From Lingula anatina (Eukaryota; Brachiopoda; Lingulata; Lingulida; Lingulidae), in the NCBI RefSeq assembly GCF_001039355.2, contig NW_019775913.1:657644-721643 (forward strand): a stretch of DNA of 64,000 nt. The letters are read 5' to 3'. This document shows, piece by piece, positions 61,582 through 64,000 of this stretch (positions are counted from its first letter, which is position 1; the number at the start of each line of letters is the position of its first letter). The notes under the pieces are model-generated. The model was not told the DNA's origin. It did no database searches and saw only the letters and a program-made list of their open reading frames with translations. Made by a program: the position numbers and the translations under genes.

Positions 61582-64000
61582 TTCGCAGCTGTGTGAAGAC
61601 TTGCTCCCCCCCTCCCCCTCAAGGTAGAAGCAAGACGTCAAGCCTTATCAGCTTGGATGACTGGTCGTAAGTTAATTGTTTTATTCTAACAAGCTTTGCT
61701 GTCTTAACTCCTTAATAATCTAAATCAACACAGAAGTAATCGAGTTAGTCAAACATGAATGCACCAAGGCTCCAAAAACAACCACAAAATCTATTTCATC
61801 CTGACTGTGACAAATGACGTACAACAAGTTAATTTTCAAGCTCACATATCCCCCAACCCTGGTCTAGGAAACCACCACATTTTTTTCCTCCAGGTCTCTT
61901 TCAGGTCATTTGTGTTTCCAATCCAATCATACTCAGAGACTAATTGTCCCAGAGACGATCAAGTCGCTGATCCCAATCTCTCATCAGCACATTAACCTAG
62001 ACAGTCACTTCACTGATGGAGAAACACTGACCTCCAATGGCAGTGGAATACAAATGATGACCACTGGCTACTAAGAGCATTTCAATGGCAATTAAAACTC
62101 TGCACAAACTCTGTTAGATATATTATAACTTAGGGCCAGGATGTAAGCTGTGTCCAATCTAAAAGGTAATAGATGCTTTGCATCCCCACCTTGTATATGA
62201 CAGTTGTGACAGCTCAGTCTTCAAGGAGGTTCTGTTTCTTGGTTGCATTTGTCTGTCTGTGTATCTGTCTGTGTGTCTGTCTGTCTGTCTGTTAGCAACA
62301 TTAAGGAAAAAACTGTCTGTGAACAGATTTTGATGAAGTTTTTCAGTATCTGTCAGGAAGAGACCAAGTGACAAATAATTAGATGGAATAAAATGTCAAT
62401 TAAATACAAGAGCAGGGACAGGTTGAATCTAGACTCAGAAGTAGGAGAAAATTGGCCCCAAGGAAAATCTATTTTGATGGAAAAATCCAAAGCCTTCACT
62501 TTAACTACAGCACTCAAGTGAGGATATCAGGACTACACATATATTTTATTAATCATTTCTGCTTTCCTTTTTAAGAGTCATTTTATGAAGTGTTTTTCAC
62601 AAAACAACACAATTTCAAGTCTCATCTCCCTCAAGGCTATACATACATGTTATCTTCCATCACCAGAGATAATTTAACCAGCAGGTGTACTGGGAGGTGG
62701 ACAGGTGACACAAAGCATGACAATAAAGGCTATTTTTTCAAATGTGCTCATTAAAACCTTTAGATTATGATTAGATCTAATAAAAGGCATTTCTATCATG
62801 AAAACCAATTTCTTTCTTTCTTTATTTTTATGGTGCAATATTATTGATGCAGTGGGACTTGATTAGCACAGTGCAGTGTTATCGTCGGTATGGTCACAGT
62901 GAAATTTACCTATCTTAATTACATCACATATCTATTCCACTTCAGTAGGAAGCTGGGGAGACAGATTAAAACATATCTTACATGTGTATTTGTAACCAGA
63001 ATACTGAAAAGCAAGTTTATTTTGTAATTTTTTTCAAACACATTGTAGGGGGAATGAGAGAAACTTTTCTGCAATTCATAGCGGGCACAGGGATTCACAC
63101 ATACAAAATTAGTTACTGCAAATTTATGTACCAGACAAAACAAACTTGCCACTTAATGTAATCATTCAAACCAAGAAAATCCAACAACACAATGCATAAG
63201 TTGCATCTGTAAATCATAATAAAATTAAGAATAAACCTGGTCCCTCTACAACAACTTCTTTAAATGAAACTTTGTAGCTATGAGAGATTAACAGGTCACC
63301 CAGTAGTAAGTGTAGTTTTAATATTACCCACTTTCACTTTCATTTGGATGCAATATTGAACCAATTACATTCAAAATATTTGAAATGCTTTAAAATCTAC
63401 TTAAAGTGGTTGTTGATAACTTTCATACTGGCAGTCTTCAGTCAGATAAAGATGACGATAAAGTCTGGAACTAAAAAAAAACTACCATGAAAAATCACAT
63501 TGTAGAGAGAAGAAAGACCAGATAATATAAATTGGATTTGCTCCAATTGTTAGAATGATCATTTCATAATGTGTCTCTGCAGCAGGTGTTCTGTCAGTTG
63601 CTACAGGGAATTCCAGGTGTGCAGGAATGGAACATGAAATTCATTTCTTTTGGCAGCAACAAAGAGCACATAATACCCAGTAAACAACAGTTGTCATTTC
63701 AACTGTACACTTCATAGAAAATACAAAACAGGAATGGCAGTGTAACATCCCATTCAAACATAAATCTTCATCACTAGGGCAAGAATGACCTAAACTTAAA
63801 ATGTAGTTACATAAGGTAATGAATCAAAACATTATCATCTTTATTAGAATGTTATAGATAATGTTTTACAAAATCAGTTTAATTTACAGGGCTAGCAGCC
63901 GTAAATTTTTAAAAATAATCATCAATGCATTTATGTTTATTTGTCTTGTTCGCACCATCTCTATTTGTTATACACAATACAGTGAGCACATTCAGAACAG
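61582..64000. other. Probable intron upstream of the DIGGTTTD exon
   Basis: The family predicts that the preceding exon should end near a GPTNSMRGA-like motif, but no such exon is found here on the minus strand, so the N-terminal exons probably lie beyond the window. It contains a (TCTG)n tract (62249-62292). A plus-strand open stretch at about 63582-63716 preceded by CTCTGCAG is not convincing as an exon. Confidence 0.6.
62249..62292. repeat. (TCTG)n microsatellite
   Basis: About ten TCTG units with GTATC/GTG interruptions. Confidence 0.9.

Noticed and set aside
63582-63716. Plus-strand open stretch after CTCTGCAG (QVFCQLLQGIPG...)
   Set aside because: A fair acceptor and 44 open codons to a stop, but no similarity to a known family and no upstream exon; kept out of the feature list.
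1-64000. tRNA, rRNA, CRISPR arrays or bacterial operon features
   Set aside because: None seen; no tRNA A/B-box pairs or phased spacer arrays stand out, and tandem repeats present are simple or minisatellite type.

Overview
The window is eukaryotic nuclear DNA. It is AT-rich, with GT-AG introns and long non-coding stretches full of short inverted-repeat elements and microsatellites, and it shows no operon-like packing. The gene content points to an invertebrate animal, probably marine: a gene fusing a hydantoinase/oxoprolinase A-type domain to a DUF917 domain, and a FMRFamide-receptor-like GPCR. The exact phylum cannot be read from the sequence; a lophotrochozoan is my guess only.

Layout. 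(1) 1203-2198, minus strand: an intronless ORF for a charged, coiled-coil-rich 331-residue protein that I do not recognise. (2) 2199-6213: intergenic, with homopolymer tracts and a short hAT-like element near its right end. (3) 6214 to at least 61418, minus strand: one large gene whose 13 exon positions I reconstructed by splice sites, phase and family match. From 5' to 3' it encodes the C-terminal part of a hydantoinase A/oxoprolinase ATPase-like domain (exons at about 61.4/60.8, 55.7, 55.2, 54.6, 54.1 and 13.6 kb) and then a full DUF917 domain (exons at about 13.1, 11.3, 10.7, 9.5, 7.6, 6.7 and 6.3 kb). The N-terminal exons lie beyond the right edge. (4) The intron between the exons at 54.1 and 13.6 kb is 40.3 kb long and holds, on the opposite strand, a single-exon class A GPCR gene (29577-30701). 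That gene has a possible upstream non-coding exon near 25.3 kb.

Two assembly or allele issues affect the large gene. The exon encoding the DIGGTTTD motif is present twice (60763-60860 and 61321-61418) inside a ~390-bp near-identical duplication that meets a single N at 61195; this looks like two haplotypes joined in the assembly. The exon at 11211-11382 carries a frame break compatible with loss of one copy of a CACC tandem.

Much of the rest is repeat-derived. There are at least seven members of a MITE family with GGCC(CC)ATTCAGAAT-like termini, a second MITE family, several single hairpin elements, two hAT-like families with CAGGGGCGGATCC and CAGGCCTGTAGCC termini, a decayed non-LTR retrotransposon reverse transcriptase tail near 50.0-50.5 kb, minisatellites and simple repeats. 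Assignments are by eye; no database or folding software was used.
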